Counted from the first letter of the stretch, positions 44,118-55,013 are shown. The stretch: DNA of 64,000 nucleotides from Limibacillus halophilus (GCF_014191775.1 NZ_JACHXA010000003.1:248001-312000), one strand, 5' to 3'. Notes: generated by a model not told the origin, from the letters alone. Numbers and translations: made by a program.

Positions 44118-45764
44118 CTAATTGCGCGCCGCGGCCGACTTGGGCCCCAAAGGCTCGACACCGGCCTTGAACAATCGCCAGCTATAGCTGTCCTCCAGCG
44201 CCGTAAAGGAGGCCTCGACAATGTTGGGAGATACGCCCAGGGTCGTCCAGCGCTGACCATCCGGCGCAGCGCTCTCGATCATGACGCGAGTCACCGCCCG
44301 AGTTCCTTCCTGAGGTGTCAGAATACGCACCTTGTAGTCGGACAACGCCATGCCTTCGAGCACCGGGTAGGCCCAGACCAGCGCCTTGCGGAGGGCCACA
44401 TCGAGAGCATTGACCGGGCCGTTGCCGCTGGCCACCTCGTGGCGCAACTGGCCGCCGACCTCGACGGTCACGGTCGCCTCGCTTTCGGTAATCAGATCAC
44501 CGCGCGCATTCCAACGGCGATCATCCATGAGGCGAAACCGCTCCATGCGAAAATAATCCGGCACCTCGCCCAGACGGCGACGGGCGAGAAGTTCGAAAGA
44601 CGCTTCCGCACCGTCGAATGAGTAGCCCTGGCTTTCCAGGTCCTTCACCTCTTCCAGCAAGCGATTGACGCGCTTGTCTCCGGCTTCCAACTCCAGGCCG
44701 ATCTCGCGGAAACGCGCCAGAAAATTGGAGCGCCCGGCCTGATCGGAGACCACGATGTGCCGCTGATTGCCGACGATCTCCGGGTCGATGTGCTCGTAGG
44801 TGCGCGGATCCTTCTCCACCGCGGAAACATGCAGGCCGCCCTTGTGGGCGAAAGCCGAATCCCCGACATAGGGCTGATGGCGGTTCGGTGCACGGTTCAG
44901 ACGATCATCGAGCAATCGCGATACGTGTGTCAGATGGCCCAACTGCGTGTTGCTAACGCCGATGTTGAAATCGCTTTTCAAGGCCAAGGAGGCGATGAGC
45001 GAGATGGTATTGGCGTTGCCGCAGCGCTCACCCAGTCCGTTGAGCGTTCCTTGCACTTGTCGCGCGCCCGCCCAAAGGGCGGCCAGGGAATTCGCCACGG
45101 CGTTTTCGGTGTCGTTGTGGCAGTGGATGCCCAAACGCGCACCCGGCACCTGCTTGGCAACCTCGGCGACAATCTCCGACACCTCGTGGGGCAAGGTGCC
45201 GCCATTGGTGTCGCAAAGCACGATCCAGCGCGCGCCCCCGGCATCAGCAGCCTTCACGCAAGCCAGGGCGTATTCCGGATTGGCCTTGAAGCCGTCGAAG
45301 AAATGCTCCGCATCAAACATCGCCTCAGACTTGCGACTCTTCGCGAAGGCGATGGAGTCCTCGATCATCTTCAGATTTTCTTGCCGGTCGATCTCCAGCG
45401 CCACATCAACGTGGAAATCCCAGGCCTTACCCACCATGCAAAGCGCATCGGCCTTCGAATTGACGAGCGCAGCCAAACCCGGGTCATTCTCCGCGCTCCG
45501 GCCCGGACGGCGTGTCATACCGAAGGCGACGAGTTTTGCATTCTTGAAGCTTGGCGGTTCCGCAAAAAAGCGATCATCCGTCGGGTTCGCACCGGGCCAA
45601 CCACCCTCGACATAATCGACGCCCAGGTCATCGAGCGCGCGCGCAATGGCGATTTTGTCGGCAACACCGAAATCGACCCCTTGCGTCTGCGCGCCGTCGC
45701 GTAGCGTTGTATCAAAGATATGAACGCGCCTCTCGTCGTTCCTACCGTCGTCATTCCCGGCCAT
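44118..45764 (-). CDS. cimA: Citramalate synthase
   Basis: CimA condenses pyruvate and acetyl-CoA for isoleucine synthesis. 548 residues; the TIM-barrel begins with FDTTLRDGAQTQGVDF, has GIHCHNDTENAVANS (metal-binding His-x-His) and GLGERCGNAN, and the C-terminal regulatory domain (about 400-540) has the LeuA-allosteric-like GVSPNIVEASFTALEDSY. It differs from isopropylmalate synthase in the YVEGGWPGANPTD segment, typical of the CimA branch. Confidence 0.92.
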   Translation of the reverse strand: MAGNDDGRNDERRVHIFDTTLRDGAQTQGVDFGVADKIAIARALDDLGVDYVEGGWPGANPTDDRFFAEPPSFKNAKLVAFGMTRRPGRSAENDPGLAALVNSKADALCMVGKAWDFHVDVALEIDRQENLKMIEDSIAFAKSRKSEAMFDAEHFFDGFKANPEYALACVKAADAGGARWIVLCDTNGGTLPHEVSEIVAEVAKQVPGARLGIHCHNDTENAVANSLAALWAGARQVQGTLNGLGERCGNANTISLIASLALKSDFNIGVSNTQLGHLTHVSRLLDDRLNRAPNRHQPYVGDSAFAHKGGLHVSAVEKDPRTYEHIDPEIVGNQRHIVVSDQAGRSNFLARFREIGLELEAGDKRVNRLLEEVKDLESQGYSFDGAEASFELLARRRLGEVPDYFRMERFRLMDDRRWNARGDLITESEATVTVEVGGQLRHEVASGNGPVNALDVALRKALVWAYPVLEGMALSDYKVRILTPQEGTRAVTRVMIESAAPDGQRWTTLGVSPNIVEASFTALEDSYSWRLFKAGVEPLGPKSAAARN

Positions 45765-45900
45765 CGTCTGTCTCTCTATCCCGCCTATGTGGCTCCCTTG
45801 ATCGCAAGGGCGCTCTCCCCCGTGCCTCTTTAGAGCGCAGAGCCGGGGGCAAGGTCAATGGCCCAGCGCCATATCGGCGAGACGGCAATGGTTCCGGTAA

Positions 45901-47421
45901 TCATTCGGTCCTCGGCCAACGCGCATCGCCTTCTACGTCGTCTAGGTCGCGATGGTTCCGCATATAGCGCTCACTCGCATCGACGAGCGGCTGGAAATCC
46001 CAAGGCAGGCGCTCGCCTTGGGAAAGCGCCTGATAGACCAGACGACGGCGGCGCTGGCTGTCCAGAACCTGATCGCGCAAGCCTTCCGCATCCCAACGGG
46101 TCGCCGCCTCTTCTCGAAAAGCAGCGAGCGTTGCGGCCGCGTTCGGGTCTTCCGCCAGGTTGTTGAGTTCATGAGGATCAGCTTCCAGATCGAAAAGCTG
46201 ATCGGGGTCCGGCGCCGTGGCAATGTACTTGAAACGCCCCCTGCGAATCATGAAGAGCGGCGCAATCGCCCCCTCCCCGCAATACTCGCCCAGGACTTCG
46301 TCGTGGCCGCCGGAGCCCGATAGATGTCCCTGTAGGCTGCGCCCGTCGATCTCGGTGGCGTAGTCCGGCGCCTTACCGTCGCCCGCCAGTTCCGCCAGTG
46401 TCGGCAACAGATCGACCAAAGAAACGGAGGAGGACACCTGCCCCGGCCGGATGCCGGGCCCGGCGATCATCAAGGGGATTCGCGATGAAGGCTCGAACCA
46501 GCTCATCTTGTACCAAAGGCCGCGCTCTCCAAGCATGTCGCCGTGATCCCCTGAAAAGACGATATAGGTATCGCGGGCCACACCGATCTGGTCGAGTACC
46601 GACAGCAAGCGGCCAATCTTGTCGTCCAGGTAGGAAATCGCACCATAGTAAGCGCGTCGCGCGGCGCGCACTTTGTCCTCGGGGATGTCCAACCCCTCCA
46701 GCGCATAAACATGGCGCAAGCGCTTGGAGTGCGGATCGAGGTCCTTCGGATCGATTTTAACCTGCGGCATATCGATTTCATCGTCGCTGTAACGCCGCCA
46801 GTAGTCCCAACCGATAGCATAGGGATCGTGCGGGTGGGTGAAAGACACCGTCAAGGCAAAGGGCCGCTCATCGTTTCCGCGCACCCAATCATAAAGCCAG
46901 CGCTCGGCGTTGAATCCCACCTCGTCATCGAAGTCCAACTGGTTGCTCCGCACGCAGGGTCCGGCATTCAGGACAGAGGCCATGTTATGGTACCAGCTTG
47001 GCCGGGTTTCGAAATTTTCCCAGTCGCAGAACCAACCATAATCCGCCGGATAGATATCGGTGGTCAGGCGCTCCTCGAAGCCATGCAACTGATCAGGTCC
47101 GCAAAAATGCATCTTCCCCGAAAGGGCGGTGCGATACCCGGCATGTCGCAGATAATGCGCGAACGTCGGACGATCTGCGGCGAGATCACAGGCATTGTCG
47201 AAGGCGCCAATAGCCTTGGGCAAACGTCCGGTCATCATCGAAAAGCGCGACGGTGCGCACAGTGGCGCATTGCAATAGGCGCTATCGAAAAGGACCGAAC
47301 GCTCTGCAAGCGCATCCAGATGCGGTGAGCGCACAACCTTGCCTCCATAACTCGGCAAGACCCCAGGCGTCATCTGATCGACCATGATGAAAAGAATGTT
47401 GGCTGCCTTGCCACTCGGCAT
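45901..47421 (-). CDS. betC: Choline sulfatase
   Basis: BetC frees choline from choline-O-sulfate, feeding betaine synthesis. 506 residues from the ATG at 47421. The formylglycine site is the Cys of APLCAPSRFSMMTG (about 55-68). The family-specific segments GPDQLHGFEERLTTDIYPADYGW, SFTHPHDPY, SGDHGDMLGERGLW and the C-terminal YPWD-like PWDFQPLVDASERYMRNH agree with BetC rather than aryl sulfatases. betA, betB and betI are not adjacent. Confidence 0.93.
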   Translation of the reverse strand: MPSGKAANILFIMVDQMTPGVLPSYGGKVVRSPHLDALAERSVLFDSAYCNAPLCAPSRFSMMTGRLPKAIGAFDNACDLAADRPTFAHYLRHAGYRTALSGKMHFCGPDQLHGFEERLTTDIYPADYGWFCDWENFETRPSWYHNMASVLNAGPCVRSNQLDFDDEVGFNAERWLYDWVRGNDERPFALTVSFTHPHDPYAIGWDYWRRYSDDEIDMPQVKIDPKDLDPHSKRLRHVYALEGLDIPEDKVRAARRAYYGAISYLDDKIGRLLSVLDQIGVARDTYIVFSGDHGDMLGERGLWYKMSWFEPSSRIPLMIAGPGIRPGQVSSSVSLVDLLPTLAELAGDGKAPDYATEIDGRSLQGHLSGSGGHDEVLGEYCGEGAIAPLFMIRRGRFKYIATAPDPDQLFDLEADPHELNNLAEDPNAAATLAAFREEAATRWDAEGLRDQVLDSQRRRRLVYQALSQGERLPWDFQPLVDASERYMRNHRDLDDVEGDARWPRTE

Positions 47422-47435
47422 CGCTGCGTCCTCCA

Positions 47436-47486
47436 GGTTCGTAAGAACCGGCAAAAGGGTGCTTGTGGAACGAATTACCCTTTTTT
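47436..47486. promoter_or_regulatory. Inverted repeats in the betC/GNAT divergent region
   Basis: GGTTC-GTAA-GAACC (47436-47449) is a perfect five-base dyad 15 bases before betC. Next to it AAAAGGGT (47453-47460) and ACCCTTTT (47477-47484) form an eight-base-pair hairpin followed by TT. Either could be an operator; the second also resembles a terminator reading plus. No regulator gene is adjacent. Confidence 0.35.
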
Positions 47487-47550
47487 CATTCTGCCACAGG
47501 CTATAATCGCGACTCGAACAAAAGCGACCAGCAACCGCGAAAAGAAACCA

Positions 47551-48069
47551 ATGGAACTACTAACTAAAAGACTTCGCTTGAGGGGCCCGAGGGACAGCGA
47601 TCTGAAACCGCTGCTACACGCCATGAACGATTGGCGCGTCATTCAATGGTTCGACAGTCTGCCCTACCCGCATCACGAAGCGGACGGCGAAGTCTGGTTG
47701 CGCGCCGTCATCGACAACCTGAACGGACCGGAACCTGGCATGTTCCTGGTTGCCGATATCAACAGCGATGACCTGATCGGCGCAGCAACCCTGGAGCGCA
47801 AAGAAGGCAGCACGCGCTTTTATCTTGGATACTGGATCGCGCCGCGTTACTGGGGCCAGGGTTACGCCAGCGAAGCCTGCCGCCCCCTGACCGAGTACGC
47901 TCACGATCATCTGAAGCTGAATGAACTCTTCGCCGCGGTAGCGCCGCACAACGCCGCCTCGAAACGGGTTCTCAGCAAGCTCCTGTTCGAAGAGTTTTCG
48001 AGCGAGGAACGCGAGGGCACGCGCGCCGGTCACCACCGCATGTTGCTTTACCGTCGCAAACTGGAATGA
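47551..48069 (+). CDS. GNAT acetyltransferase, RimJ-like
   Basis: 172 residues of the RimJ/RimL branch: LLTKRLRLRGPRDSDLKPLL at the start, LGYWIAPRYWGQGYASEACRPL (the acetyl-CoA loop, about 90-111) and AAVAPHNAASKRVLSKL. It should acetylate an amino group of a protein or small amine. Divergent from betC with a 129-base intergenic region. Confidence 0.9.
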   Translation: MELLTKRLRLRGPRDSDLKPLLHAMNDWRVIQWFDSLPYPHHEADGEVWLRAVIDNLNGPEPGMFLVADINSDDLIGAATLERKEGSTRFYLGYWIAPRYWGQGYASEACRPLTEYAHDHLKLNELFAAVAPHNAASKRVLSKLLFEEFSSEEREGTRAGHHRMLLYRRKLE

Positions 48070-48089
48070 TCGCTACCAGAAAGAGGAAG

Positions 48090-49472
48090 TCAGGCCCGCC
48101 GCCAGGTGGTGCCCTGCGGTCCGTCCTCAAGCAGAATGCCCCGCGCCGTCAGTTTATCCCTGATGCGATCCGCCGCCGCGAAGTCCCGCGCCTTTCTGGC
48201 CGCTAGACGCTCGGCAATCAAGGCATCGATTTCAGCGGCCTCATCATCGCCTACATCGCCCTTGAACCAAGCAACAGGGTCACACTCAAGCAGGCCCATC
48301 AACCGAGCACTCGCGAGGAACTTATCCCGGGCGGGTAAGGAATCTCTTTCCCAACCACTACTTGCAGGCTGAACTTCACTGTAAAGCTCATGAAGCGAGC
48401 TAATTGCCTTTGGGGTATTGAGATCATCACAAAGGGCAGAAATGGTTACCGCGCTTGGTTCATTTGATTCAATAGAATGTTTATTTAACTTCATGATTTG
48501 CATATAAAATTTATCAAGCTGCGCTTTGCATTCTTCCAGCTTCTCGCGCGTGATGTCGAGCGGTTGGCGGTAGTGACCGGACAGCAGCGCAAGACGGATC
48601 ACCTCGCCATGCCAGCCTTCGTCCAGCAAGGCGCGCGCAGTGAAGAAATTGCCCAGTGACTTCGACATCTTCTCGCCGTTAACGACGACGTAGCCGTTGT
48701 GCATCCAAATATTGGCGAAAGGTGCATGGTTGGCGCAGGTCGATTGCGCGATCTCGTTCTCGTGGTGCGGAAAGATCAAGTCCGCGCCGCCGCCGTGGAT
48801 ATCGAAGGTCACCCCCAGGTGTTCCTTGGCCATGGCGGAGCACTCGATATGCCAGCCCGGCCGCCCCTTGCCCCAGGGGCTGTCCCAGCCGGGTTGATCG
48901 TCCGTCGAGGGTTTCCAGAGAATGAAGTCGGCAGGGTCGCGCTTATAGGGCGCCACCTCGACCCGGGCGCCCGCGATCATTTCGTCGCGGTCCCGGCGCG
49001 ATAGCTGCCCGTAGTTGGCGTCAGACCGGACCGCAAAGAGCACGTGTCCCTCGGCTGCATAGGCATGGCCCTCGGCGATAAGGGTCTCAATCATGGCGAC
49101 CATCTGTGGAATGTGCGCCGTGCAGCGCGGTTCAACCGTGGGCGGCAACGCCCCGAGCGCTGCCATGTCGGTCTGATAGGCCAGGGTGGTGCGTTTGGTT
49201 ATGCTCTCGATCGGCTCGCCCGTTTCCTGGGAAGCCTTGATGATCTTGTCGTCCACGTCGGTGATATTGCGCGCGTAAGTGACGTGCTCGGCCCCATAGA
49301 CCTGGCGGAGCAGCCGAAACAGCACGTCAAAAACCACTGCCGGGCGCGCGTTGCCAATATGCGCGGTGTCATAGACCGTCGGCCCGCAGACGTACATCCG
49401 CACGTTCTTGGGATCGATCGGCACGAGCTCCTCCTCGCGCCGCTGCAAGGTGTTGTAAAGCCGGATGGTCAC
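48090..49472 (-). CDS. cysS: Cysteinyl-tRNA synthetase
   Basis: 460 residues from a GTG whose GTGA overlaps the gltX stop. The zinc and HIGH region is [23 protein letters not shown] (about 28-50), the KMSKS motif is KMSKSLGNF (about 269-277), and HHENEIAQS is present. The C-terminal helical anticodon domain is normal. A locally more AT-rich patch lies at about 48400-48500 inside the gene. Confidence 0.96.
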   Translation of the reverse strand: MTIRLYNTLQRREEELVPIDPKNVRMYVCGPTVYDTAHIGNARPAVVFDVLFRLLRQVYGAEHVTYARNITDVDDKIIKASQETGEPIESITKRTTLAYQTDMAALGALPPTVEPRCTAHIPQMVAMIETLIAEGHAYAAEGHVLFAVRSDANYGQLSRRDRDEMIAGARVEVAPYKRDPADFILWKPSTDDQPGWDSPWGKGRPGWHIECSAMAKEHLGVTFDIHGGGADLIFPHHENEIAQSTCANHAPFANIWMHNGYVVVNGEKMSKSLGNFFTARALLDEGWHGEVIRLALLSGHYRQPLDITREKLEECKAQLDKFYMQIMKLNKHSIESNEPSAVTISALCDDLNTPKAISSLHELYSEVQPASSGWERDSLPARDKFLASARLMGLLECDPVAWFKGDVGDDEAAEIDALIAERLAARKARDFAAADRIRDKLTARGILLEDGPQGTTWRRA

Positions 49473-50791
49473 GCCTTCTCCCCTCTCAACCGCCGTGCCG
49501 CCTTGTCATGCCCGATCAGAGGTAGCAAGGACTTCAGTTCGGGTCCATGCTCACGCCCCGTCAGCGCCAGCCTGAGCGGCAAGAACAGGCCCTTTCCTTT
49601 CCGTCCTGTCGCGGCCTTGACGGCAGCCGTCCAGTGCCCCCAGGTTTCCGCATTCCAAGGTTCGGGCGGCAAGCGCTCGGCGGCATCGGCCAGGAAGCCT
49701 TCGTCATCGCCTAGGACCGGCTCCACCTGACCGTGGCAAATAGCCAGCCAATCCTCGGCATCGGCCAGTTTGGTGAGGTTGGGACGGATCGCCAGCCAGT
49801 CTGCCTCGGTCAGGCCGGAAAGACGCCCCGCGACATCGGCAAAGGGCATGACGTGCAATAGGCGGGCGTTCAAATGCTCCAACTCCGCCGGATCGAATTT
49901 GGGCGCTGCGCGTCCAAAACGCGTGAGGTCGAAACCGGCGGCCAAGGCCTCCAGGGTAGCGGTCGGCTCTGCTGCATCGGGCGTGCCCAAAGCCGCCAGA
50001 TAGCAGTTGATGGTCATGGCCTCCAGCCCAGCTGCCTTCAAGGATTCCAAGCTGAGGCTGCCTAGGCGTTTGGAGAGACCCCTGCCCTCGGCATCGGTTA
50101 GCAAAGAGAGGTGCGCGAAAGTAGGAACAGCCGCACCCAAGGCTTGGAACAGCTGAATTTGAACTGCAGTATTGGCGACATGATCCTCGCCGCGCAGCAC
50201 GTGGGTCACATGCAGTTCGGCGTCATCCACAACCGAGGAAAGAGTGTAGAGCGGCCGCCCGTCCTCGCGGATCAAAACCGGGTCCGACAGGTTGTGGCCT
50301 TCGAAATGTTGGGGGCCACGCACCAGGTCGTTCCACTCGATCGAATCGGGTGCCAGCTTGAAGCGCCAGTGCGGACGCCGACCCTCTGCCTCCAGCGCCG
50401 CGCGCGCAGCGTCATCGAGCTTCAAGGCGGCACGATCATAGAGCGGTGGTCTGCCCGCAGCGAGCTGCGCCTTGCGCTTGAGCGACAATTCCTCCGCAGT
50501 CTCGTAACAGGGATAGAGACGGCCCGCTGCCTTGAGCGCTTCTACCGCCGCATCATAGCGGTCCATGCGGTCGGATTGGCGCGCAAAGGCGTCCCATTCC
50601 AAACCAAGCCATGTCAGGTCCCGCTCGATGGCTTGGGCAAACCGTTCCTCGGAACGCTCCGTATCGGTATCATCGAGACGAAGCAGGAACTGCCCTCCCG
50701 CCGCCTTCGCCAGCAACCAGTTCAGGAGGGCGATACGCGCATTTCCGACATGCAAAAGCCCTGTCGGGCTTGGGGCGAAACGAACTTTCAC
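49469..50791 (-). CDS. gltX: Glutamyl-tRNA synthetase
   Basis: 440 residues from a GTG. The start [24 protein letters not shown] holds the HIGH variant HVGN, and KMSKS is replaced by GLSKRLGS (about 243-250). [12 protein letters not shown] is class-Ib typical. These variants and the length fit the second, shorter GluRS paralogue common in alphaproteobacteria, which may charge tRNA-Gln or tRNA-Glu. Coupled to cysS. Confidence 0.93.
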   Translation of the reverse strand: MKVRFAPSPTGLLHVGNARIALLNWLLAKAAGGQFLLRLDDTDTERSEERFAQAIERDLTWLGLEWDAFARQSDRMDRYDAAVEALKAAGRLYPCYETAEELSLKRKAQLAAGRPPLYDRAALKLDDAARAALEAEGRRPHWRFKLAPDSIEWNDLVRGPQHFEGHNLSDPVLIREDGRPLYTLSSVVDDAELHVTHVLRGEDHVANTAVQIQLFQALGAAVPTFAHLSLLTDAEGRGLSKRLGSLSLESLKAAGLEAMTINCYLAALGTPDAAEPTATLEALAAGFDLTRFGRAAPKFDPAELEHLNARLLHVMPFADVAGRLSGLTEADWLAIRPNLTKLADAEDWLAICHGQVEPVLGDDEGFLADAAERLPPEPWNAETWGHWTAAVKAATGRKGKGLFLPLRLALTGREHGPELKSLLPLIGHDKAARRLRGEKA

Positions 50792-50829
50792 GAGATTCTC
50801 TGCTCCCCTCGGGCCTGTTCGTGCAGACT

Positions 50830-52521
50830 CTAGTATGGCCCTTTATAGGCATTGGTGATGGGATACCGACGATCGCGACCGAATGACTTCGGCGTGATCT
50901 TTACCCCTGGTGGCGCCTGACGGCGCTTGTATTCAGCGTTTTCTAACATGCGCCAGACCCGGTTGACGACCGCCCGGTCGTGCCCCTTGGCCACCAGATC
51001 GCCGACACCTGCCTCGCTCTCGATCAATCCCGCCAGGATGGCATCGAGTTCGTCGTAGCTTGGCAGGGTATCCTGATCGGTCTGATTGGGCTTCAATTCG
51101 GCAGTCGGAGGCTTGGTGATGATACGATCAGGGATCACCTGGCCTTCCGGCCCCAATGCGCCGGGCGGGCGATGATCGTTGCGCCAGCGCGCCAACCTGA
51201 AAACCTGAGTCTTGTAAACGTCCTTTAGAACGTTGTAGCCGCCGCACATATCGCCGTAGAGCGTTGCATAGCCCACCGACATCTCGGACTTGTTGCCGGT
51301 CGACAATACCATGTGCCCCAGTTTGTTCGACAGGGCCATCAGGGTCAGGCCGCGTGATCGCGCTTGGATGTTCTCCTCGGTCGTATCGGCCTGTCGCTCG
51401 GCGAACAGGGGCGCCAGCATTTCGCCGAATGCCGTCATCGCCGGTTCGATGGAAATCTCATCCAGCCGAACACCCAGACGCTTTGAACAGTCCGCAGCAT
51501 CCTCCAGGCTTTCCCGGCTTGTATAGGGTGAGGGCATCATCACGCAATGCACTCGCTCCGCGCCCAATGCATCGACCGCGACCGCGGCCGAAAGCGCGGA
51601 ATCAATGCCACCGGACATGCCAATGAGCACGCCCGGGAAGCCGTTCTTGGTGACATAGTCGCGCAAGCCCAAGGTCAAGGCGCGGTAAACCGCGTCATCA
51701 CCCTCGGGACCGGGTTCGCAGTGCCCTTGGGTGCAGTGCCAGCGCTCCTCCTCGTCCCGTTCCCAGGTCGTAAAGGCCAGATGTTCTTCGAAAGAAGGAA
51801 GTTGCGCGACTAAGCCGCAATCAGGATTGAGGGCAAAGGAGCCGCCGTCGAAAACCAACTCATCCTGGCCTCCGACCATGTTTACGTATAAGGCGGCAAG
51901 ACCGCTCTCGGTCACCCGTTGGACACCGAGATTTAACCTTACATCCGTCTTGCTGGTCTCGTAAGGGCTGGCATTGATCGACACCAGCAACTCCGCACCG
52001 GACTCCTCCAGACATTCGGAAACCTCGGCGGTCCAGAAGTCCTCGCAAACCATCAAGCCCAGGCGCAAGCCGCGAAAGCTGACAGGGCCCGGCAGCGGTC
52101 CAGGGGTAAAGACCCGCGCGTCGTCGAAAACGCCGTAGTTCGGCAGGTCATATTTATACCGCACGGCCTTTATCTCACCGCTGTCGAGCAGCAAGGCGGC
52201 GTTAAATATTTTGCCGCGCAGGGGCGCTTTATTCTGGCCCCAGTCGTCCATCCAGGGAGCGCCGACGATGAGGCCCGGTCCGCCATCGCCTGTCGCCAGC
52301 GCCAAGCGGCGAACCGCTTGCTTGACGGCCGCCATGAACTGCGCCTTCAACACCAGGTCTTCAGGCGGGTAACCCGTCACTGATAGTTCGGGCGTTACCA
52401 GCAGATGAGCGCCTTTGACCGTTGCCTGCATGCGGTGGTCGAGAATCTTGGCGACGTTGCCTTCCAGGTCCCCGACATGCGCATTCAGTTGGGCCAGCGC
52501 GATGATGAAATGGTCTGTCAT
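50830..52521 (-). CDS. nadE: Glutamine-dependent NAD+ synthetase
   Basis: 563 residues with an N-terminal nitrilase-type glutaminase ([16 protein letters not shown] near 43-58 and the catalytic Cys in [11 protein letters not shown]) and a C-terminal synthetase with the P-loop [20 protein letters not shown] (about 307-326). The [18 protein letters not shown] motif is conserved. It makes NAD from nicotinate adenine dinucleotide. Nicotinate phosphoribosyltransferase of the same pathway is 2.5 kb upstream. Confidence 0.96.
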   Translation of the reverse strand: MTDHFIIALAQLNAHVGDLEGNVAKILDHRMQATVKGAHLLVTPELSVTGYPPEDLVLKAQFMAAVKQAVRRLALATGDGGPGLIVGAPWMDDWGQNKAPLRGKIFNAALLLDSGEIKAVRYKYDLPNYGVFDDARVFTPGPLPGPVSFRGLRLGLMVCEDFWTAEVSECLEESGAELLVSINASPYETSKTDVRLNLGVQRVTESGLAALYVNMVGGQDELVFDGGSFALNPDCGLVAQLPSFEEHLAFTTWERDEEERWHCTQGHCEPGPEGDDAVYRALTLGLRDYVTKNGFPGVLIGMSGGIDSALSAAVAVDALGAERVHCVMMPSPYTSRESLEDAADCSKRLGVRLDEISIEPAMTAFGEMLAPLFAERQADTTEENIQARSRGLTLMALSNKLGHMVLSTGNKSEMSVGYATLYGDMCGGYNVLKDVYKTQVFRLARWRNDHRPPGALGPEGQVIPDRIITKPPTAELKPNQTDQDTLPSYDELDAILAGLIESEAGVGDLVAKGHDRAVVNRVWRMLENAEYKRRQAPPGVKITPKSFGRDRRYPITNAYKGPY

Positions 52522-52526
52522 GCCCC

Positions 52527-53354
52527 CTAATTACGCGCTGTCTTTGTCTGCGGCAAGCCGCCATGACGCGCCGCGAACTGTCCGGGGGACTCTCCCATGG
52601 CTTCGCCAAACATCGCAATGAAGGCGGAGGGGCTTTCATAGCCTACGGCAAAGGCCACCGAGGTCACCGCCTCACCCTCGCTCAGCAGGGTTATCGCGGT
52701 CTGCAGCCTAAGCTGGCGCCGCCACTCTCCGAAGCTCTGACCGGTTTCACTTTTAAAGAGCCGCTCGAGCGTCCGTTGGCTGGCTCCGGTCATCCTCACC
52801 CAGTCAGCCAGCCCCCTGCGATCTCCCGGATCGTCGAGCAAGCCGTCCACGATGGGCTTCAAACGAGGTTCGCCCGGCAGGGAAAGATGCAGGTCAACCG
52901 TCGGCGCCAACCGGAGTTCATTGAGCAGGACAACCGCAAGGCTCGACTGACCGGAACCGGAGTCATAGTTCTGCTCGCGTTCCAGAAAGGCCAGAATCAA
53001 TTCGCGCAGCAATCCAGAAACCGCCAGCACGCAGCACTCGTCTTGCAAGCCCGGTGAGCCGCGCTCCACATGCAAGGATCGAAAGGCCAAGCCGGGCGAA
53101 TGGGTAACGCGGTGCGTAGTGCCGGAAGGCAGCCACACAGCCCGCTGCGGCGGCGCCAACCAAAGACCGCGTTTGGTTTCCACCTGAAGAACGCCCCGGG
53201 CCGCATAGAGTAGTTGCCCGAAGCGATGCTCATGCCAATCAACAATCTCCGGACGATCGTAATCGATCCGCATACCGATCACCGGGCGCTCCAAAGTAGG
53301 CGCCGGGAGGGATTCGCTGGCTGGCCGCGTGATAGAAGCCGCTTGACGTTTCAT
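52527..53354 (-). CDS. AraC-family transcriptional regulator
   Basis: 275 residues. An N-terminal cupin-type effector domain (WHEHRFGQLLYAARGVLQVET and RAVWLPSGTTHRV) and a C-terminal double helix-turn-helix (about 170-265, with GASQRTLERLFKSETGQSF and SVAFAVGYESPSAFIAMF). This form is typical of regulators next to MFS efflux genes, here divergent with an 88-base gap. The effector is unknown. Confidence 0.92.
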   Translation of the reverse strand: MKRQAASITRPASESLPAPTLERPVIGMRIDYDRPEIVDWHEHRFGQLLYAARGVLQVETKRGLWLAPPQRAVWLPSGTTHRVTHSPGLAFRSLHVERGSPGLQDECCVLAVSGLLRELILAFLEREQNYDSGSGQSSLAVVLLNELRLAPTVDLHLSLPGEPRLKPIVDGLLDDPGDRRGLADWVRMTGASQRTLERLFKSETGQSFGEWRRQLRLQTAITLLSEGEAVTSVAFAVGYESPSAFIAMFGEAMGESPGQFAARHGGLPQTKTARN

Positions 53355-53365
53355 CGATATAGATT

Positions 53366-53386
53366 GACCGAATGCCGATAGACCGA
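53366..53386. promoter_or_regulatory. Direct GACCGA repeats in AraC/MFS intergenic region
   Basis: GACCGA occurs at 53366-53371 and again at 53381-53386, 15 bases apart and both in the same orientation, each near an ATAGA. AraC proteins often bind such direct repeats. The motif is short and the assignment is weak. Confidence 0.25.
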
Positions 53387-53442
53387 CAAGTCCTGACTGA
53401 GTAGATTGCCTTCAAACCTGAACCTGGAAAGCTGAACTCGCC

Positions 53443-54669
53443 ATGCTCGACCGCCTCGCCGGTATCGTTCGCACCTTTCGATCGCAGGGACTTCGTTCCC
53501 CGGAATCGCTGCTGTTGCTTATGGGCGCCGCCGTCCCCCTTTCCTTCGCCGTATGGCAAGCGTTGTTGAACAACTTCGCAATCGAGAAAGCGGCCTTTAC
53601 CGGTGCCGAGATCGGCATCTTGCAGAGCCTTCGGGAGGTCCCCGGCTTTCTCGCTTTCACGGCGGTGTTTGTGCTTTTGCTATTGCGCGAGCAGCCCTTT
53701 GCGTTGCTATCCATCGCCCTGCTCGGCATCGGCACGGCGGCGACCGGGTTCTTTCCGACGGTAATCGGGCTCTACCTGACCACGATCGTCATGTCGGTCG
53801 GGTATCACTACAACGAAACCATCCAGCAAAGTTTGGCATTGCAATGGGTCGGCAAGGAACGCGCACCGCTCGTGTTGGGCCGTGTGATCGCGGCCGCGAG
53901 CTTCACCTCGCTGATCGCTTACGGTTTGATGTGGGCAGCCTTCGACTTTTTCGACGCCAATTATACCGCCGTCTACCTGATTGGCGGCGGCGGCTCCGTC
54001 GCCATTGCCGTCTTTGCCTGGTTCTTCTATCCGCAGTTCCCGGCCAAGGTGGAGCAGCACAAAAAGCTGATCTTCCGGCAGCGCTACTGGCTCTATTACG
54101 GCCTCACCTTCCTTTCGGGTGCCCGGCGGCAGATTTTCATCGTCTTCGCGGGCTTCATGATGGTCGAGAAGTTCGGCTATTCAGTGGCCAATATCACCCT
54201 GTTATTCCTCATCAACTACGCTGCCAACATTTGGCTGGCACCCGCCATTGGGCGGCTGATCCAGCGCTGGGGCGAGCGTAAGGCCCTGACCTTGGAATAC
54301 ATCGGTCTAATTGTGGTCTTCACCTCTTACGCTTTCGTCACTGACCCGACGATCGCTGCTGGGCTCTATGTGATAGACCATCTGTTCTTCGCTATGGCGA
54401 TCGCAATCAAGACCTATTTCCAGAAGATTGCCGATCCGCGCGATATCGCTCCCACTGCGGCGGTTTCCTTCACCATCAACCATATCGCAGCGGTCGTTCT
54501 ACCCGTGTTGTTGGGATACGTCTGGCTCGTCAGCCCCAGCGCGGTTTTCCTGGTGGGTACCGGTTTCGCCGTCGGTTCCCTGCTCCTCACTCAACTGATT
54601 CCTATGGACCCGCAGGCCGGCCAGGAAACCGTCCTGACACGCCGGGGCGGCGTACAACCGGCTGAGTAG
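53443..54669 (+). CDS. MFS transporter
   Basis: 408 residues with about twelve hydrophobic helices, start ATG at 53443. The N-half has EIGILQSLREVPGFLAF and the cytoplasmic loop WVGKERAPLVLGRVIAA; the central loop (about 200-215) is KVEQHKKLIFRQRYW. Divergent to the AraC regulator, which probably controls it. Drug or metabolite export is likely; the substrate is unknown. Confidence 0.88.
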   Translation: MLDRLAGIVRTFRSQGLRSPESLLLLMGAAVPLSFAVWQALLNNFAIEKAAFTGAEIGILQSLREVPGFLAFTAVFVLLLLREQPFALLSIALLGIGTAATGFFPTVIGLYLTTIVMSVGYHYNETIQQSLALQWVGKERAPLVLGRVIAAASFTSLIAYGLMWAAFDFFDANYTAVYLIGGGGSVAIAVFAWFFYPQFPAKVEQHKKLIFRQRYWLYYGLTFLSGARRQIFIVFAGFMMVEKFGYSVANITLLFLINYAANIWLAPAIGRLIQRWGERKALTLEYIGLIVVFTSYAFVTDPTIAAGLYVIDHLFFAMAIAIKTYFQKIADPRDIAPTAAVSFTINHIAAVVLPVLLGYVWLVSPSAVFLVGTGFAVGSLLLTQLIPMDPQAGQETVLTRRGGVQPAE

Positions 54670-55013
54670 CAAACGCCGTCCAGACCCTCAAGGATCGATC
54701 ATGTTTCTGTTGAGGCGTGTTTGGACGAAGGACCATTCGTCGATGCCGGGAGTGATGGCCGGGTGGTCAAGCAGTTTGAGGGCGACTAGGGCCTTGTCCA
54801 GCGCAACCTGATGGGCCTGCCAGGCCTGAGGATCGTCCGCCAGCGGCCCGCTCCCCCACTCCGACGACATTGCCCTGGCTGTCCCTCAAGCGGGTGCGGA
54901 AGGGCGGCATCGGCTGGTTCGACGGCGCAGCATTCGGCGGAATCGCTTGCGCTACCGGTGGAGACGCGAAGGTGCGCCAATCCGAGTGCAGACCCCAAAG
55001 GACGGCTGTATCG
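54670..55013. other. 344 bases without a convincing gene, possible decayed minus-strand gene
   Basis: On the minus strand a frame from the ATG at 54910 (MPPFRTRLRDSQGNVVG) and, after a one-base shift, a frame ending at 54688 (ADDPQAWQAHQVALDKALVA) could be one short gene of about 75 codons with a frameshift. Neither half matches a family I know. No terminator or tRNA is visible. Confidence 0.3.

Noticed and set aside
44757-45704. 315-residue plus-strand frame
   Set aside because: Antisense to cimA, with no motif.
45810-45838. GCGCTCT/AGAGCGC dyad between cimA and betC as a terminator
   Set aside because: Only seven pairs, a 15-base loop and no T-run.
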